From NCBI GenBank assembly GCA_028700875.1, contig JAQVRW010000020.1, positions 1 to 17,043 of the forward strand: DNA of 17,043 nt, read 5' to 3'. Of this stretch, positions 6,042 through 13,107 are shown in pieces (within the stretch, counting starts at the first letter, position 1; the number at the start of each line of letters is the position of its first letter). The DNA comes from Candidatus Zixiibacteriota bacterium (GTDB lineage Bacteria > Zixibacteria > MSB-5A5 > GN15 > JAAZOE01). The notes under the pieces are model-generated. The model was not told the origin of the DNA. It saw only the letters and a program-made list of their open reading frames with translations, and searched no databases. The position numbers and the translations under genes are program-made.

Positions 6042-6782
6042 ATGATCGAACAACTGGAAAAGGAAATCGGCCGGGCTTACCCGGATCGGTTGACCTGGCA
6101 GAAGTGTATCCCGACGTTCCATCCGGAATCGGCGGATGAGGCCGCGGATATATTCGAACGGGCGGCGCGATTCGGGCAAAAGCTGTGCATTTCCGGGTTC
6201 GCCAACACGATCGACCCGGTGGGGAAACCCTTTGCGGACCTCCTGGTGCTGAAATCGGACCGGCTGAATATGGTCGTCGAAGTCAACAGCCGCGATTTCC
6301 ACATCACGGTCGGGGCCGGTTTCCCGGTGAACGAGATCAACCGCATTATCGCTCCGCTGGGGTTATGGTTCCCGTTCGGAGACGTCCAATATCCGGGGTC
6401 GTTTGGCGGGGCGCTTGCCACCGGACTGACCGCTGGAGACGGCGTCCATACGGTTCCGTTCAGCCGGCATCTGCTTTCGGTGACGGCCGCGCTGCCCGAC
6501 GGCACGATCGTCCATCCTGGCGCGCTGACGTTCAAGTCTGTCTCCGGGTATGATATCTCGCGCCTGTTCTGCAACAGTTGGGGTTGCCTGGGGATGGTGA
6601 TCCGGCTGTCGTTCCGGGTCTTGCCGCTGTCGCAGAAGGAGGAAGGCTCTTCCCGCCCGACGCTTCTTGAGCCTGACCGGGAGGCGTTTGCCCGCCGAAT
6701 GGCCGGCGATGAACCGATGGCGAAACTTTGCCGAAAAATCAAGAATGAATTCGACCCTCACGGGCTTCTTCCCATTATCTGA
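6042..6782 (+). CDS. minimal FAD-binding oxidase-like protein (GlcD/PCMH-type, no cap domain)
   Basis: Residues about 20-205 form a PCMH-type FAD-binding domain (FAD_binding_4): CISGFANTIDP, then VVEVNSRDFHITVGAGFPV, then PGSFGGALATGLTAGDG, then SGYDISRLFCNSWGCLGMV. The protein then jumps to KIKNEFDPHGLLPII, the very end seen in GlcD/GlcE-type flavoproteins. Such enzymes normally have 350-500 residues, with a C-terminal cap/substrate domain between these parts; here the protein has 246. Either it is a naturally minimal FAD carrier or the cap was deleted in frame. The reading frame is intact and its ends are well formed, which favours a functional short form. It is expected in the cytoplasm or at the inner membrane face; the substrate is unknown. 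It precedes the deacetylase gene by 93 bases, but that gene has its own promoter. Confidence 0.8.
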   Translation: MIEQLEKEIGRAYPDRLTWQKCIPTFHPESADEAADIFERAARFGQKLCISGFANTIDPVGKPFADLLVLKSDRLNMVVEVNSRDFHITVGAGFPVNEINRIIAPLGLWFPFGDVQYPGSFGGALATGLTAGDGVHTVPFSRHLLSVTAALPDGTIVHPGALTFKSVSGYDISRLFCNSWGCLGMVIRLSFRVLPLSQKEEGSSRPTLLEPDREAFARRMAGDEPMAKLCRKIKNEFDPHGLLPII

Positions 6783-6794
6783 GCCAAATCGCTT

Positions 6795-6823
6795 TTGACA
6801 TCCGCGTCGGGATATGATAGATT
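6795..6823 (+). promoter_or_regulatory. sigma70-type promoter of the deacetylase/ATP-grasp operon
   Basis: A perfect TTGACA (6795-6800), a 17-base spacer and TAGATT (6818-6823), inside GATATGATAGATTG. The leader of about 45 bases is GC-rich, can fold (CCGG/CCGG dyads near 6827-6854), and carries GGAGG at 6859-6863, 12 bases before the ATG at 6876. Confidence 0.65.
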
Positions 6824-6875
6824 GACCGGTAGTGACGCCGGGGCGACCGGCCGGTGTCGGAGGCGATAGAACAAG

Positions 6876-7817
6876 ATGCTTTTTACCTACGATTCATACC
6901 GTCAGTTGGTGGAGACAATCACTCGGAACGGGTATGCCATTTTCGGGATAGAGGAAATCCTGGCCCGCCGCGCCGACGAAACCCTTCCCGAGAGCGACTA
7001 TGTCGCCATCCGGCACGATATTGACTACTTTCCCGACCGCGCCAAAGCTATCGCGGAGATCGAGGCCGAACGCCGGATCGCCACGACTTATTATATTCGC
7101 CGCCGCTTTTTCGACAGCAACATCGACCTGGTCCGCATGATCGCCGGGCTGGGACATCAGGTGGGATACCATTACGAAGAAGTGGATACCCATCAAAAAG
7201 CCCCCAATCTTCAGGTGGGGCGCGATGCGGTCGGATTTTTCATCGGGTCGCTTCTGGATATCGACCGCCTGGGGTTCCGTATCCGGTCGATCTGCGCCCA
7301 CGGCAACCCCATGACCGACGTCGACAACCGTCAGGTCGTGCACCTGCTGCGCGACCCATCTTTTCTGGAACATCTCGCTTTCACCTATGATCGGGAGGAA
7401 ATCCGCACCAAGATCATCGACCGGTTGATCGGCGACGCCTCCATCGATATCACCGGCAAAGATTTCGACCTCTACATCCCCGACACGGGCCGGTTCAATC
7501 CCCGGTTTAACATGAAGGACCGTATCGACGACTGCGCCATCGCCGGGCTGTCCGGCCTGGATGATCTCGACCGCCTGTTGAAAAGCGGAACCTATCGGCA
7601 CATCTATATGAACATGCATCCCGACCGCTGGTCGGGCGATATGGTCACCTGGATGTTCGACTGGAGTTTCGATACGATCAAGAATATCGGCAAATTGATC
7701 CTGGGCAAATCCGCCTACAAAGGGAAACTGGTCGGCGCCAAAGCCACGAAACATCATCGCAACGTCATGGAGTCGCTGGGAGAGAAACCGGATGAAGGCC
7801 AGGATTCTGGTTCTTAA
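6876..7817 (+). CDS. polysaccharide-deacetylase-like protein (NodB/CE4 fold)
   Basis: The 313-residue product shows the metal-site signature of divergent CE4 carbohydrate deacetylases. It has RHDID with Asp48 and Asp50 (motif 1), GYHYE at His99-Glu101 (motif 2 region), AHGNP at His142, and a late MHPDRW with His248. These enzymes remove acetyl or related acyl groups from sugars using a divalent metal. This branch (RHDxD rather than TFDDG) is common in surface-polysaccharide and cell-envelope loci, and its true substrates are mostly unknown. There is no signal peptide, so it would act on a cytoplasmic precursor. Its last 26 bases overlap the start of the ATP-grasp gene, implying translational coupling and a shared pathway. 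Confidence 0.75.
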   Translation: MLFTYDSYRQLVETITRNGYAIFGIEEILARRADETLPESDYVAIRHDIDYFPDRAKAIAEIEAERRIATTYYIRRRFFDSNIDLVRMIAGLGHQVGYHYEEVDTHQKAPNLQVGRDAVGFFIGSLLDIDRLGFRIRSICAHGNPMTDVDNRQVVHLLRDPSFLEHLAFTYDREEIRTKIIDRLIGDASIDITGKDFDLYIPDTGRFNPRFNMKDRIDDCAIAGLSGLDDLDRLLKSGTYRHIYMNMHPDRWSGDMVTWMFDWSFDTIKNIGKLILGKSAYKGKLVGAKATKHHRNVMESLGEKPDEGQDSGS

Positions 7818-9051
7818 CGGCTTTGTCAAAGGCTGGAATATTCTCAAGAGCCTGGCCGATGACGGCTTCGAGGTCAACTGCGGCCATCATACCCCCGATG
7901 CCCCGGGGCTGTTTTCCAACCGGATACACGACCGCGCCGGCAACCTCGTCTACCCCAATCCCAAGACCGATGAGAAAGCCTTCGTCAATGCCGTGCTCGA
8001 CCATATCGGCCGGGTGAAATTCGACATCGTCTTGCCGGTCAACGCCGCCGAGATGATGGCCCTGGCCCGCCAGAAGGACCGCATCACCCCCCTGGCCCTC
8101 TTCCCGTTCGAAAACTATTACAAGCTGCTCCTCCTGCACGACAAGAAATACTTTTTCGAACTCCTGTCGGCCCAGACCGATCCCGATATCCTTCCCCGGA
8201 GCTGGTCGATCGGGGACCAAACCCCGCCGATTGCCGATATCGTCGCCAAAGCCGGGATCGGCCGGACGGCGTTCCAGCCGATGGATGACTTCCAAACGGT
8301 TGATCATTTCCTCAACGGCCATCCGGGAGTCATCTTTCCCCTCATGGTCAAGACCCGCCGGGCTACCTCCGCGGTGGGGATTTACCGCGTCCGCGATGAA
8401 ACCGAATTGCGCACCGCCTGCCGGATTCTGGGGGATGTCGATATTATCGTCCAGGAGATTCTCACCGGCCGGGGCGTCGGAATATCGTTCGTTCGCTGGG
8501 ATCGGCCGCCCGTGCTGTACCATTTCGGGCACAAACGGGTCCGGGAATATCCGATCGACGGCGGGGCTTCCACCAGCCGCGAACCGTGGGATTGCGACGA
8601 TCATCCCCTGACGGCGGCTCTCGCCGGTCTGCTCGACCGCCTCGACTGGCACGGAGTGGTGATGTTCGAGCTGAAAGAGATCGACGGCGGCGGCCCGCAG
8701 CCGGTCTACAAGTTCCTCGAAGCCAACCCCCGGTTCTGGGGTTCGGTGCCGTTGGCGATAGTCAACGGCGTCAACTTTCCGACGTTGCTCTGCCGGGCGG
8801 CGTTGGGGATGAATCATCCCCCGGTCCGCAACGCGAAGGAATACCGCGCGCGGATATTCTTCTCCGATACGCTGTCGATGGTGCTCAATGTCTTCCACGG
8901 CCGCCGGGTATGGTATAATTTGTGCGATTACTTCAATTTCCGCCGGTTGAAACTCGACGATATCGATTTCGGCGATTTCCCCGCCACCCGCAAGATATTC
9001 CGCCGGATGACGGCCGAGTTCATTTCCCGCCTGAGGAAAAAAGAACGCTGA
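7792..9051 (+). CDS. ATP-grasp family ligase
   Basis: The 419-residue product has the ATP-grasp layout: an N-terminal Rossmann-like part (RILVLNGFVKGWNILKSL), a lid/ATP site with Lys187 (PLMVKTRR) and a VQEIL-type strand with GVGIS following, then metal ligands Glu293 (MFELKE) and Glu310-Asn312 (FLEANPRFWGS). Such enzymes activate a carboxylate as an acyl-phosphate and join it to an amine or thiol. This branch resembles carbamoyl-phosphate-synthase-like carboxylate-amine ligases found in surface and secondary-metabolite loci. The start at ATG 7792 has GGGAGAG seven bases upstream, inside the deacetylase gene. The C-terminal 70 residues (after about 350) are basic and may form a small accessory domain. 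It probably attaches an amino acid or similar group to the product of its upstream partner (inference). Confidence 0.8.
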   Translation: MKARILVLNGFVKGWNILKSLADDGFEVNCGHHTPDAPGLFSNRIHDRAGNLVYPNPKTDEKAFVNAVLDHIGRVKFDIVLPVNAAEMMALARQKDRITPLALFPFENYYKLLLLHDKKYFFELLSAQTDPDILPRSWSIGDQTPPIADIVAKAGIGRTAFQPMDDFQTVDHFLNGHPGVIFPLMVKTRRATSAVGIYRVRDETELRTACRILGDVDIIVQEILTGRGVGISFVRWDRPPVLYHFGHKRVREYPIDGGASTSREPWDCDDHPLTAALAGLLDRLDWHGVVMFELKEIDGGGPQPVYKFLEANPRFWGSVPLAIVNGVNFPTLLCRAALGMNHPPVRNAKEYRARIFFSDTLSMVLNVFHGRRVWYNLCDYFNFRRLKLDDIDFGDFPATRKIFRRMTAEFISRLRKKER

Positions 9052-9193
9052 GAGGCCATCCGGCCCTGCGCAATAGTTGAACAGGATACCTTCCGGCACC
9101 GCGTAATCGGCCGCCGCGGGGTAACATAATTTGGGCCATTTCCGACAACCATAATAATTGGTTTACTTTTATGGCATCATTGGAGGCATCAGA

Positions 9194-9730
9194 ATGAGGG
9201 TATTGATGTTGACCCTGATGCTCGGGTTTGTCCTGGTCGGTTGCAGCCGGCAGGCCCCGGATATCAGAGAATCGGCAATTGATGAAGCGTCGCAGGAGAT
9301 TCGTTCCAGCGCGACGCTCAGCTCCGACAATCAACTCCTGGCGGGCAAAGAGCAGTATCTGAAGGGTGATTATCGTCAGGCGGCCAAGCATCTGCTGCGG
9401 GCGATCACCAACAACCGTCAGAACTGGGAAGCCCATTACTATCTCGGCCTGACCCAGCAGAAACTGGACAAGAACGATCAGGCCATCGAATCGTTCCGCG
9501 CCAGCCTGCGGCACTGCACGCCGGAACGCCAGTCGACCGCCCGGATCAATTATGCCCTGGGATGCAGCTACGAAAAGCTGGGGTACCTGCCCAAGGCGCG
9601 GGAACAATACGCCAACGCCGCGACGCTTTGGCCGGATTTGAACGAGGCCAAGGACGCAAAGGCGCGGCTGGATGGCCAACTGCCGAAGACCCAGCCGCCA
9701 CCGGAGGAACCCGAAGACGAAGCCCGTTAG
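9194..9730 (+). CDS. TPR lipoprotein
   Basis: The start ATG 9194 has GGAGG at 9182-9186. A longer frame from TTG 9158 is possible but would bury the ribosome site and spoil the signal peptide. From 9194 the product has 178 residues: MRVLMLTLMLGFVLVGC with lipobox LVGC (Cys17), then a polar linker and three tetratricopeptide repeats (about residues 50-160; for example DYRQAAKHLLRAITNNRQNW and NDQAIESFRASLRHC). It is therefore a lipid-anchored periplasmic or outer-membrane TPR protein, the kind that scaffolds envelope assembly complexes. It ends in a proline/glutamate-rich tail (TQPPPEEPEDEAR). It is a single-gene unit and its partner is unknown. Confidence 0.85.
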   Translation: MRVLMLTLMLGFVLVGCSRQAPDIRESAIDEASQEIRSSATLSSDNQLLAGKEQYLKGDYRQAAKHLLRAITNNRQNWEAHYYLGLTQQKLDKNDQAIESFRASLRHCTPERQSTARINYALGCSYEKLGYLPKAREQYANAATLWPDLNEAKDAKARLDGQLPKTQPPPEEPEDEAR

Positions 9731-9850
9731 GGCGACGGACACAGATTCGATCGCCGGTCGAGGTTAGTCGGGGATAACGACAAGTGGACAAACAGGACGG
9801 ATAAAAGCGACCATCGAGAGTCCACCTCATTAACATACATATTCATAGAT

Positions 9851-9885
9851 GGCCGGAGAGGCCCTGCGTCTCCCCGGCCGTTTTT
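9851..9885 (+). terminator. rho-independent terminator after the TPR lipoprotein gene
   Basis: GGCCGGAGAG (9851-9860) pairs with the CTCCCCGGCC side (9870-9879) with one mismatch, followed by TTTTT at 9881-9885. It lies 120 bases beyond the lipoprotein stop codon; no gene is visible in that 120-base 3' region. Confidence 0.8.
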
Positions 9886-9963
9886 ATTATCGTTTGATAT
9901 TGAACCGCCGGGAATCATCGATTACCTTTAAAAAGCCTATATCCAAACGAGGATTTTGAAAAC

Positions 9964-10383
9964 ATGGACATACAGCCATTCATGAGCGACGACTACGACC
10001 AGATGATTGCCCTCTGGGAACGCGCGGGATTGCCGTTCGAAAAAGACGGCCGGGACAGCCGAAAGTCTATCGAACGGCAGATGTTCGACGACCATATCGC
10101 CATCATCACGCTGAAAGAGCAAGGCAAACTGATCGGCGTCATCATCGCCACCTACGACGGCCGCAAGGGATGGATCAACCGCTTGGCGGTCGATCCCGAC
10201 TTTAGGGGACGGCGGCTGGCCGCGCGGTTGATCGAGGCGGCAGAGGAAAAGCTGACACAGATGGGCGCCAACGTCATCGGGGGTTTGATCGACGACAACA
10301 ATTTCCCCTCCATGGCCGCGGTCAAGTATTGCGGCTACGAAGGCTGGGACCATCTGGTCTATTTCCGCAAGAAGTTGAAATAG
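9964..10383 (+). CDS. GNAT-family N-acetyltransferase
   Basis: This 139-residue single-domain protein has the GNAT acetyl-CoA site: beta4 and the pyrophosphate loop are INRLAVDPDFRGRRLAARLI (71-90). The usual R/QxxGxG/A appears as Arg81-Gly82-Arg83-Arg84-Leu85-Ala86, so the middle glycine is replaced by arginine. The C-terminal DNNFPSMAAVKYCGYEGWD is the normal GNAT end (N..A...Y...GY). Its length is typical. The ribosome site is GAGG at 9949-9952, with the ATG 11 bases on. The acceptor (amine of a small molecule or protein N-terminus) cannot be predicted. It has no operon partners. Confidence 0.85.
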   Translation: MDIQPFMSDDYDQMIALWERAGLPFEKDGRDSRKSIERQMFDDHIAIITLKEQGKLIGVIIATYDGRKGWINRLAVDPDFRGRRLAARLIEAAEEKLTQMGANVIGGLIDDNNFPSMAAVKYCGYEGWDHLVYFRKKLK

Positions 10384-10397
10384 CAATAATCTTGTAG

Positions 10398-10419
10398 GTC
10401 AGGCCGCTTGCGGCCTGAC
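10398..10419. repeat. perfect 10-bp-arm palindrome with TT centre (variable-arm family)
   Basis: GTCAGGCCGC (10398-10407), TT and GCGGCCTGAC (10410-10419), a perfect match capped by CCG-CTTG-CGG. It lies 15 bases past the acetyltransferase stop; no T-run follows on the plus strand. The TGTAG just before it recurs just before the CCCACCC repeat at 10443. The rest of the gap to 10654 shows no gene and no convincing promoter. Confidence 0.75.
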
Positions 10420-10442
10420 ATGATAAAATAATATACCTGTAG

Positions 10443-10482
10443 CCCACCCAGAGTCCCCGCTGTGGCGGGGACGGCGGGTGGG
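10443..10482. repeat. CCCACCC/GGGTGGG two-stem hairpin repeat, copy B
   Basis: The outer stem is CCCACCC (10443-10449) with GGGTGGG (10476-10482); the internal loop AGAG / CGGC is identical to the copy at 1097-1133. The inner stem is TCCCCGC (10454-10460) with GCGGGGA (10465-10471). It differs from copy A's TTCGCC/GGCGAA but is fully paired, so both sides changed together. Confidence 0.75.
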
Positions 10483-10654
10483 TTCAAGTGATTCTGCCTG
10501 AGAACATCAACTCAAGGATTTTCCCACCTAATAAGCAAAACATCCTGTCGACCGAAAAACATTTGATAACCGGATAATATCCCCATAGATTCCTTCTGAA
10601 TCGTTCACGGTTGCATCGCGCGGCCAAACGAGATGGTCAATAATACGAGGCGGC

Positions 10655-11731
10655 ATGGCATATCCGTTTTGTGAATCGCTCATATCCCGCAACAGCATCA
10701 TCGCGGCGGCAGCGATTATGCATATCTTCGCCTACCATTTCGCTATCGGCGGCGGGCTGTATCTCGTGCTGGCGGAAACGTTCGCCCGTCGCAAAAACAA
10801 CCCCGCCCAACTATCCCATGTCCAGCGTCAAAGCCGATTCTTCCTGCTGATGACGATTGCCTTCGGAGCCGCCATCGGGACCGGAATATGGATGACGACC
10901 AGGGTAATCCCACCGGTCGGAATCTCTTGGCTCACTCGCGACATCTCATTGGTCTGGGCGACCGGGTCGGTCCTCTTCGCGGTCGAATTCGCGGCGATTC
11001 TTCTGTACTATTATGGCTGGACAAGACTCTCCCCCAAACATCACCTGATTATCGGTTGGATAAACTTCGCCGCCGCCTGGCTGTCGCTGGCGGTGATCAA
11101 CGGCATCCTGGGCTTCCTGCTCGCGCCGGCAACATGGCCGGAAACCGGTAACTTCTGGGCCGGCTTTTTCAACCCGACCTTCTGGCCATCGCTGATCTTC
11201 CGGACATGTGTCTGCCTGGCATTGGCCGGGCTATGTGCCACAGTCACGGCTGCGCGGGAGAAAGACAAGAGCCTCAAAATCCGGCTGTTGCGAGGCAATG
11301 GCCTGCTTGTCCTAGGATCGATTATCCTGGCCATCCCCGCCGGATATTGGTCTATCAAGGCCTTGCCGCCGGCGGTCGCCGCCAGTTTGGTTTCGGGAAC
11401 GGTGTCATACACCGCCATGCAGGTGATGATAACGGCGGCGGCGGTGCTGGCATTCTTGACTCTCCTGGGGACCATTCTCTTCCCGCGTCACTGGGGATAT
11501 ATTTCCGCCGGGATACTCTTGCTTTGCGGTTTATTGTCTTTGGGCGCTTCTGAATGGACGCGCGAAGGTCTTTGGAGAATGGCTATCTTCCCCGACGCCG
11601 CCAATATTCCGGCGGCGGCCCAATCGTCGCCGTTTATCATATTTGCCGTGACGTTCGGAGTCGGTTTGATTGTGCTGGTTTGGATGCTCCGGACATACCT
11701 CATGAAATCCGCACCGAACCAGAATCAATAA
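10655..11731 (+). CDS. cytochrome bd subunit-I-like membrane protein (CydA superfamily), solitary
   Basis: The 358-residue polytopic protein has about nine hydrophobic segments. Its first half follows the CydA plan: a helix with His23 and His28 (IMHIFAYHFAIGGG), then FGAAIGTGIWMTTRVIPP, then WATGSVLFAVEFAAILLYYY with Glu111, corresponding to the heme b595/d region of cytochrome bd oxidases. It is shorter than CydA (about 440-520) and lacks an obvious Q-loop and any CxxCH heme c site. No CydB or cytochrome c gene is adjacent. It resembles the shorter CydA-related proteins of uncultured and anaerobic bacteria. Quinol or cytochrome c oxidation at the inner membrane is therefore inferred, not shown. 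The ribosome site is GAGG at 10647-10650. The gene is bounded downstream by a terminator. Confidence 0.65.
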   Translation: MAYPFCESLISRNSIIAAAAIMHIFAYHFAIGGGLYLVLAETFARRKNNPAQLSHVQRQSRFFLLMTIAFGAAIGTGIWMTTRVIPPVGISWLTRDISLVWATGSVLFAVEFAAILLYYYGWTRLSPKHHLIIGWINFAAAWLSLAVINGILGFLLAPATWPETGNFWAGFFNPTFWPSLIFRTCVCLALAGLCATVTAAREKDKSLKIRLLRGNGLLVLGSIILAIPAGYWSIKALPPAVAASLVSGTVSYTAMQVMITAAAVLAFLTLLGTILFPRHWGYISAGILLLCGLLSLGASEWTREGLWRMAIFPDAANIPAAAQSSPFIIFAVTFGVGLIVLVWMLRTYLMKSAPNQNQ

Positions 11732-11748
11732 TCAGAAAGATGGACAAC

Positions 11749-11773
11749 AAAAAAGCCGGCCCGAGGCCGGCTT
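11749..11773. terminator. terminator hairpin between convergent genes, strongest for the minus strand
   Basis: GCCGGCC (11755-11761), CGA and GGCCGGC (11765-11771). Read on the minus strand a run of six T follows, so it ends the thioredoxin operon. On the plus strand only TTATAGTCTTT follows, a weaker end for the cytochrome-like gene. Confidence 0.8.
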
Positions 11774-11795
11774 ATAGTCTTTATGGCTGAGTCGA

Positions 11796-12341
11796 TTAGC
11801 TTTTGGCCTGTACGCCGACCATCTGGTCGAAGTAGGAACGGAAAAGGCTCTCCGGTTGAGCGCCGGTCACCCGGCCGATTTCCTTGCCGGTGGCATCGAA
11901 GAAAATGGTCACCGGAATCCCCCGGCCCATCTTGAACTCCTCCGACACGTTCTTGTCGCCATACAGGATCACCCAAGGGATCTGCATCTGCTGGATAAAC
12001 GGCATCACCGGATTGCGGCTGTCATCGACCGATATCCCGACGATCTCCAACCCTTTCGGTTTGTATTCCTGGTAGAGCTTTTTCAGTACGGGCATCTCCA
12101 TCCGGCAAGGCGGGCACCACGTAGCCCAAAAGTTGATCACCAGCGGTTTGCCGACAAACTCCGACCATTTCCGTTTCCGGTTGAAAACATCGTCCAAAAC
12201 AAACCGTTCCGATTTGTCCGGCACCGTCTGGACCGCGCCGCCGTTCGATGCTTTCCCGGTTTCTTTGCTCCCGCAACCGGGCCAGAGTAAAGCGGCCGCG
12301 ATAATCGCCGCGGCCGGCAGTATTAACAGAGTTTTTTTCAT
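11796..12341 (-). CDS. TlpA/ResA-like thioredoxin lipoprotein
   Basis: This 181-residue envelope thioredoxin has a signal peptide ending in LLWPGC, with Cys23 as the likely lipidated residue. The lipobox is imperfect, since Trp-Pro replaces the usual small residues. The redox site is WCPPC (Cys76, Cys79), followed by the AhpC/TSA-type insertion (EIVGISVDD) and the cis-proline loop GIPVT. Members of this family reduce disulfides in the periplasm, often in cytochrome c maturation or for metal-site assembly. It lies 70 bases downstream of the WCGYC thioredoxin gene on the same strand, with a hairpin between them, and probably belongs to the same operon. The ribosome site before the ATG at 12341 is weak (GAGA). 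Confidence 0.88.
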   Translation of the reverse strand: MKKTLLILPAAAIIAAALLWPGCGSKETGKASNGGAVQTVPDKSERFVLDDVFNRKRKWSEFVGKPLVINFWATWCPPCRMEMPVLKKLYQEYKPKGLEIVGISVDDSRNPVMPFIQQMQIPWVILYGDKNVSEEFKMGRGIPVTIFFDATGKEIGRVTGAQPESLFRSYFDQMVGVQAKS

Positions 12342-12359
12342 GGGTATCTCAAATGGAAA

Positions 12360-12380
12360 ACGACCGCGGCAAGCGGTCGT
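12360..12380 (-). terminator. intercistronic hairpin, possible partial terminator
   Basis: ACGACCGC (12360-12367) and GCGGTCGT (12373-12380), an eight-base perfect stem over GGCAA. On the minus strand TTTT overlaps its end, so it may reduce read-through from the WCGYC thioredoxin gene into the TlpA-like gene or stabilise the upstream message. Confidence 0.55.
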
Positions 12381-12411
12381 CGTATTCGCAACAATGCCCC
12401 GAACTTTTTGG

Positions 12412-12999
12412 TTAGTTGCCCTTCAATTGTTTGTTCTTCATGAAATCTTCGAACTTGGTCGTCTTGTACGTTTCGTCCTTCATGTAATCGAGGATATCGT
12501 AAAGCGCTTCCTTGGGGCGGTATCCGGTGATGGAAGCAAGTTTTTCCTGGGTCGGCGTCACAAACCAATAGGTTGGATATCCCGTGACTTTCCATTCGCG
12601 GGTCATCGCCTTTTGCGTAGTAATCAAGCCATCGATGTTCAACGTATCCTGGGAGTCTCCATCGACGCTGACGTTGATGTAATTATCGGCGAACATCCTG
12701 ACAACGTCGGGGTCCTTGAACGTCGTAGCGTGCATGCGCTTGCAATATCCGCACCACTTGGCGGTGAATTCGAGGAATATCTTTTTCCCGGTTTTCTGAG
12801 ATAGTTTCAACCCGTCATCAAAGTCATACCAGACGATGGCGGCCGCAGTCGCACCAGCGGCCGGGGCAACAACGAGTGCCGAGGAAGTCGTCTGGGGTTT
12901 CGCGACCGCGCCCGGTTTGGCCGAGACGGCTTTGTCCTGGGCCAGGCCGGCTAACGGGAGAAAAGCGACGATGACAAGAAGCGTAAGGAACTGTCTCAT
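12412..12999 (-). CDS. secreted thioredoxin-fold protein (WCGYC)
   Basis: The 195-residue product has a Sec signal peptide (MRQFLTLLVIVAFLPLAGLA, cleavage after residue 20), a low-complexity Ala/Pro linker (about 22-55), then a thioredoxin fold with FTAKWCGYCKRM (Cys83, Cys86) and cis-proline in GYPTYWFV. WCGYC with a following TTFKDPDVV is the thioredoxin_7 / DsbD-gamma / SoxW-like pattern, i.e. a periplasmic reductant or thiol-handling protein. The ribosome site GGAG is 5 bases before the ATG at 12999. The gene heads an apparent two-gene redox unit with the TlpA-like lipoprotein, suggesting that the two proteins pass electrons to a common envelope target (inference). Confidence 0.85.
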   Translation of the reverse strand: MRQFLTLLVIVAFLPLAGLAQDKAVSAKPGAVAKPQTTSSALVVAPAAGATAAAIVWYDFDDGLKLSQKTGKKIFLEFTAKWCGYCKRMHATTFKDPDVVRMFADNYINVSVDGDSQDTLNIDGLITTQKAMTREWKVTGYPTYWFVTPTQEKLASITGYRPKEALYDILDYMKDETYKTTKFEDFMKNKQLKGN

Positions 13000-13065
13000 A
13001 CTACTCCATGGTGCTTGCAGCCGGGGCCGCGCCCTTTTGAGGTTATATGCAAATCCAACTGCCTA

Positions 13066-13093
13066 AGTCTATGGAATTTTCGGGAAAAATCAA
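13066..13093 (-). promoter_or_regulatory. likely promoter of the thioredoxin operon
   Basis: On the minus strand TTGATT (13093-13088), a 16-base spacer and TAGACT (13071-13066). It lies in the 108-base gap after dnaE and gives a leader of about 60 bases. The leader contains the mini-frame ATG GAG TAG (13011-13003), which overlaps the ribosome site and is most likely incidental. Confidence 0.5.
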
Positions 13094-13107
13094 GCCGTTT
13101 TTGGCGG

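Noticed and set aside
6894..7877. Minus-strand open frame of 327 codons across the deacetylase-like gene
   Set aside because: Shadow frame; the plus-strand protein has family motifs, a promoter and a ribosome site.
7765..9099. Minus-strand open frame of 444 codons across the ATP-grasp gene
   Set aside because: Antisense shadow of a clear ATP-grasp protein; the composition is typical of reversed GC-rich codons and no motif is present.
13003..13011. Mini-frame ATG GAG TAG just before the WCGYC thioredoxin start
   Set aside because: Two codons overlapping the ribosome site; expected by chance from GGAG plus flanking bases, with no sign of an attenuator.
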